Positions 7,366 through 8,976 of a stretch of DNA of 8,976 nucleotides are shown one piece after another (within the stretch, counting starts at the first letter, position 1; each line of letters opens with the position of its first letter). The DNA is from Gammaproteobacteria bacterium. Lineage in GTDB: Bacteria; Pseudomonadota; Gammaproteobacteria; Steroidobacterales; Steroidobacteraceae. The stretch spans positions 1 through 8,976 of the forward strand of contig JASHUC010000470.1 of the NCBI GenBank assembly GCA_030040235.1. Reading direction: 5' to 3'. The position numbers and the translations under genes were made by a program. The notes under the pieces were generated by a model that was not told where the DNA came from, ran no database searches, and saw only the letters and a list, made by a program, of their open reading frames with translations.

Positions 7366-7434
7366 GCGCTGCGGGGCGCGTCAGCCGGTTGCGGCGCGCA
7401 GCGTAGGGTGAAAAACTGACGTGGAGAGCGGCCC
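7366..7434. promoter_or_regulatory. Divergent ppsA/ppsR intergenic region
   Basis: These 69 nt must carry the control signals of both genes unless promoters lie inside the coding regions. I could not identify a convincing -35/-10 pair for either direction. TTGCGG at 7389-7394 is 17 nt from AAAACT (7412-7417), a poor -10. No strong inverted repeat for an operator was seen. Confidence 0.4.
7423..7428 (+). promoter_or_regulatory. Shine-Dalgarno of ppsR
   Basis: GGAGAG, 6 nt before the ATG at 7435. It supports that start. Confidence 0.6.
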
Positions 7435-8259
7435 ATGAGCAACCGACGCACCGTTTTCTTCGTCTCCGATCAGACCGGCGTCACCGCGGAAACGATGGGG
7501 CACAGCCTGCTGACCCAGTTCGAGGGGCTTGAGTTTCGCCCGGTGACTCTGCCATTCGTGTCGAGCGTTGACAAGGCACTCGAGGCCGTTCGCAAGATTG
7601 ATGCCGCTCAAGCCGAGGAACAGGTTCGCCCCATCGTGTTCAGCACCCTCGTGCAGGATGAGCTGCGCGAGATCGTGATGCGCAGCAACGGACTGTTTCT
7701 GGATTTTTTCGCGGCCTTCGTGGGACCGCTCGAGCGCGAGCTGCGCACGCGCTCGACGCATCAAGCGGGCCGCGCACACGGGATGGCAGATCAAGCAGCA
7801 TACACCATCCGTATCAATGCAACCAACTACTCGCTCGCGCACGATGATGGGGCGGGAGCCGAATACGGGCCCGCCGATGTGGTGCTGATCGGTGTATCGC
7901 GCTCGGGCAAAACGCCGACCTGTCTATACATGGCGCTCCAGTACGGCATCTTCACGGCGAACTATCCACTCACGGAGGAAGATCTCGACGGTGGAGAACT
8001 GCCCGCGCGGCTCGCACCGAGCCGCCACAAGCTCTACGGCCTGACGATCCGGCCCGAGCGGCTGCGGCAGATTCGCAACGAGCGCCGACCCGAGAGCCGC
8101 TACGCCTCCGCACAGCAAGTCGAGTACGAGGTGCGCGCGGCGGAGGCGCTGTTCCGCTGCTATGCGATTCCCTACATCGACACCACGGAGTGCTCGATAG
8201 AGGAGATCGCGAGCCGCATCATCAACAATAGCGGCATCGAGCGTCGGCTGCGTCCGTGA
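7435..8259 (+). CDS. ppsR: PEP synthase regulatory protein (kinase/pyrophosphorylase)
   Basis: Bifunctional regulator of PEP synthase (DUF299/PSRP family). In characterised members it uses ADP to phosphorylate the threonine two residues before the catalytic histidine of PpsA, inactivating it, and reverses this by phosphate-dependent removal that releases pyrophosphate. 274 residues, the usual length. The N terminus RTVFFVSDQTGVTAETMGHS (5-24) is family-typical, Asn/Tyr/Ser/Leu-Ala-His-Asp-Asp at 131-138 is the conserved central motif, the P-loop GVSRSGKT is at 153-160, and YPLTEEDL at 177-184 follows. Start at ATG 7435 with GGAGAG 6 nt upstream. Its target gene ppsA is the divergent neighbour and keeps the target threonine (Thr413), so enzyme and switch are encoded together. 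Cytoplasmic. Confidence 0.97.
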   Translation: MSNRRTVFFVSDQTGVTAETMGHSLLTQFEGLEFRPVTLPFVSSVDKALEAVRKIDAAQAEEQVRPIVFSTLVQDELREIVMRSNGLFLDFFAAFVGPLERELRTRSTHQAGRAHGMADQAAYTIRINATNYSLAHDDGAGAEYGPADVVLIGVSRSGKTPTCLYMALQYGIFTANYPLTEEDLDGGELPARLAPSRHKLYGLTIRPERLRQIRNERRPESRYASAQQVEYEVRAAEALFRCYAIPYIDTTECSIEEIASRIINNSGIERRLRP

Positions 8260-8260
8260 C

Positions 8261-8275
8261 GGCGCGCACCGCGCC
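8261..8275 (+). other. Short hairpin after the ppsR stop
   Basis: GGCGCG (8261-8266) and CGCGCC (8270-8275) form a 6-bp stem with loop CAC, starting 2 nt after the TGA. It is followed by an A7 run (8280-8286), not T, so it does not look like an intrinsic terminator on this strand. It could be chance in GC-rich sequence. Confidence 0.25.
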
Positions 8276-8332
8276 TCGCAAAAAAAGCGGCGCAGCTTGC
8301 TCGCGGGCACGGAAATTGACGCACGCGACGGC

Positions 8333-8360
8333 TTGCGCCCGCCGCGACGTGCGATATAGT
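8333..8360 (+). promoter_or_regulatory. Candidate promoter of the DUF1249 gene
   Basis: TTGCGC (8333-8338) and TATAGT (8355-8360) are separated by 16 nt. The -10 box matches five of six consensus bases and stands out in GC-rich surroundings. Transcription would start within a base or two of the ATG at 8367, predicting a leaderless or near-leaderless mRNA. Confidence 0.5.
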
Positions 8361-8366
8361 CGGACG

Positions 8367-8834
8367 ATGTTCAACGACACACTCACGACTGTTTCGTGGC
8401 GAGCGCGCCCGCGCAGCTTCGTCGCCTTGATGAGCCTGTACGAGAGCAACTACATCCGCTTCGGCTGGCTCGCCGGAGATGTGACCGCACTCGACGGCCG
8501 CTATCGCTCCGTAGTTCCTGGCGACTGTGATCTTCTTCTCACTGTGGTCGGGCGCTCCCCCTACACGACGACCCTCAATTTGACCTATCTGCTGCCCGAT
8601 GCCGCAACTGCACGCGCCTACCCCAACATGGGTGTGCGGCTCTACCACGACGCCCGCCTCGCCGAAGCGCAGGAGTGGCCCGCACTGCACTCGCCGGCCG
8701 GCGCGCGAGGGTTGCGGGGCAGGATGGAGCGTGAACTGGGTCAGCGCTGGGCGCGCAACGTGATGCTAAACAAGTGGCTCGAGTATTGCGTGGAGCGGGG
8801 ACATCGCTTCTCGCCGGCCGCGCGAATCATCTGA
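8367..8834 (+). CDS. DUF1249 family protein (YqiB-like)
   Basis: A 155-residue soluble protein of unknown function. It matches E. coli YqiB in the hallmark stretches: an early helix with SLYESNYIRF (about 23-32), the core PNMGVRLYHDARLAEAQ (about 85-101; YqiB has PSMTVRLYHDAMVAE), and the C-terminal NKWLEYCVERGH (about 134-145; YqiB has FLADWLRYCLAHG). In E. coli yqiB lies between nudF and cpdA; neither is seen here. No signal peptide or membrane segment. The frame is open upstream to a GTG at 8256 that overlaps the ppsR stop, which would add 37 basic residues. I prefer the ATG at 8367 because the family starts close to this point and a -10-like TATAGT lies just before it. No Shine-Dalgarno is present, consistent with a leaderless message. 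Confidence 0.9.
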   Translation: MFNDTLTTVSWRARPRSFVALMSLYESNYIRFGWLAGDVTALDGRYRSVVPGDCDLLLTVVGRSPYTTTLNLTYLLPDAATARAYPNMGVRLYHDARLAEAQEWPALHSPAGARGLRGRMERELGQRWARNVMLNKWLEYCVERGHRFSPAARII

Positions 8835-8848
8835 GGGTGTGTGCTCGC

Positions 8849-8872
8849 GTGGCCGGCAGGGGAGCCGGCCAC
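8849..8872 (+). promoter_or_regulatory. Hairpin holding the Shine-Dalgarno of the last gene
   Basis: GTGGCCGGC (8849-8857) and GCCGGCCAC (8864-8872) form a perfect 9-bp stem around loop AGGGGA (8858-8863). The loop is the only Shine-Dalgarno-like sequence for the ATG at 8874, which begins one base after the stem. There is no T-run after it. It may control access of ribosomes to the downstream gene; a role as 3' end of the DUF1249 message is the alternative. Confidence 0.5.
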
Positions 8873-8873
8873 C

Positions 8874-8976
8874 ATGAAATCGTTGTCGATGCTGACCACC
8901 TTGATGCGGGAGCGGATACGCCCGCCCGCCGTCCCCGCGGACGACGAGCGTGTGCTGCTGCTGTTCAAGAACCGCG
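8874..8976 (+). CDS. Unidentified protein, N-terminal fragment
   Basis: An open frame from ATG 8874 to the right edge, 34 complete codons: it starts MKSLSMLTTLMRERIRPPAV and continues through an acidic ADDE turn to VLLLFKNR. I do not recognise the family. The start is basic and moderately hydrophobic, without a convincing signal peptide. Third-position GC is high and in keeping with the neighbours, and AGGGGAG (8858-8864) lies 9 nt upstream, which together support a real gene rather than a chance frame. It follows the DUF1249 gene by 39 nt on the same strand. Synteny with E. coli yqiB would suggest cpdA next, but this N terminus does not look like a phosphodiesterase. Confidence 0.6.
   Translation, partial: MKSLSMLTTLMRERIRPPAVPADDERVLLLFKNR

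Noticed and set aside
8280..8286. A7 run next to a hairpin, read as a minus-strand terminator
   Set aside because: No minus-strand gene ends here, and on the minus strand the good stem lies after the T-run instead of before it.

Overview
The window is a GC-rich, densely coded stretch of bacterial chromosome made almost entirely of core housekeeping genes. Gene content and neighbourhoods point to a gammaproteobacterium: a GcvR-like gene diverging from dapA, a BamC-like lipoprotein directly after dapA, tRNA-Ser and SRP RNA ahead of dnaX-ybaB-recR, orn, a divergent ppsA/ppsR pair, and a YqiB-type DUF1249 protein. The proteins differ enough from the E. coli versions that a non-enteric, high-GC lineage (for example within the Xanthomonadales/Steroidobacterales/Nevskiales range) is my best guess, but the window holds no taxonomic marker that settles it.

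Layout. 1-55 (minus): first 18 codons of an ACT-domain GcvR-like regulator. 56-229: divergent intergenic region. 230-1479 (plus): dapA and, overlapping by ATGA, a short proline-rich lipoprotein that looks like only the N-terminal BamD-binding segment of BamC. 1590-1678: tRNA-Ser(GGA) without an encoded CCA, then a likely terminator. About 1753-1864: small bacterial SRP RNA, ending only 23 nt before dnaX. 1888-4390: tightly packed dnaX-ybaB-recR. 4442-5002: orn. 5005-7365 (minus): ppsA, convergent with orn with 2 nt between stop codons. 7435-8259 (plus): ppsR, divergent from ppsA. 8367-8834 (plus): DUF1249/YqiB-like protein, possibly leaderless. 8874-8976: start of an unidentified gene preceded by a perfect hairpin that holds its Shine-Dalgarno sequence in the loop.

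How the genes work together. DapA starts the lysine/diaminopimelate branch that feeds peptidoglycan. The mini-BamC would sit in the outer-membrane assembly machinery. dnaX, ybaB and recR form a replication and repair operon. Orn finishes RNA and linear di-GMP degradation. PpsR is the known phosphorylation switch of PpsA, so the divergent pair is an enzyme with its own regulator at the entry to gluconeogenesis.

I see no mobile element, CRISPR array, phage gene or defence system. The points that most deserve a second look are the truncated BamC, the hairpin-embedded ribosome binding site at 8849-8872, the SRP RNA/dnaX junction, and the apparent lack of a tau/gamma frameshift site in dnaX.
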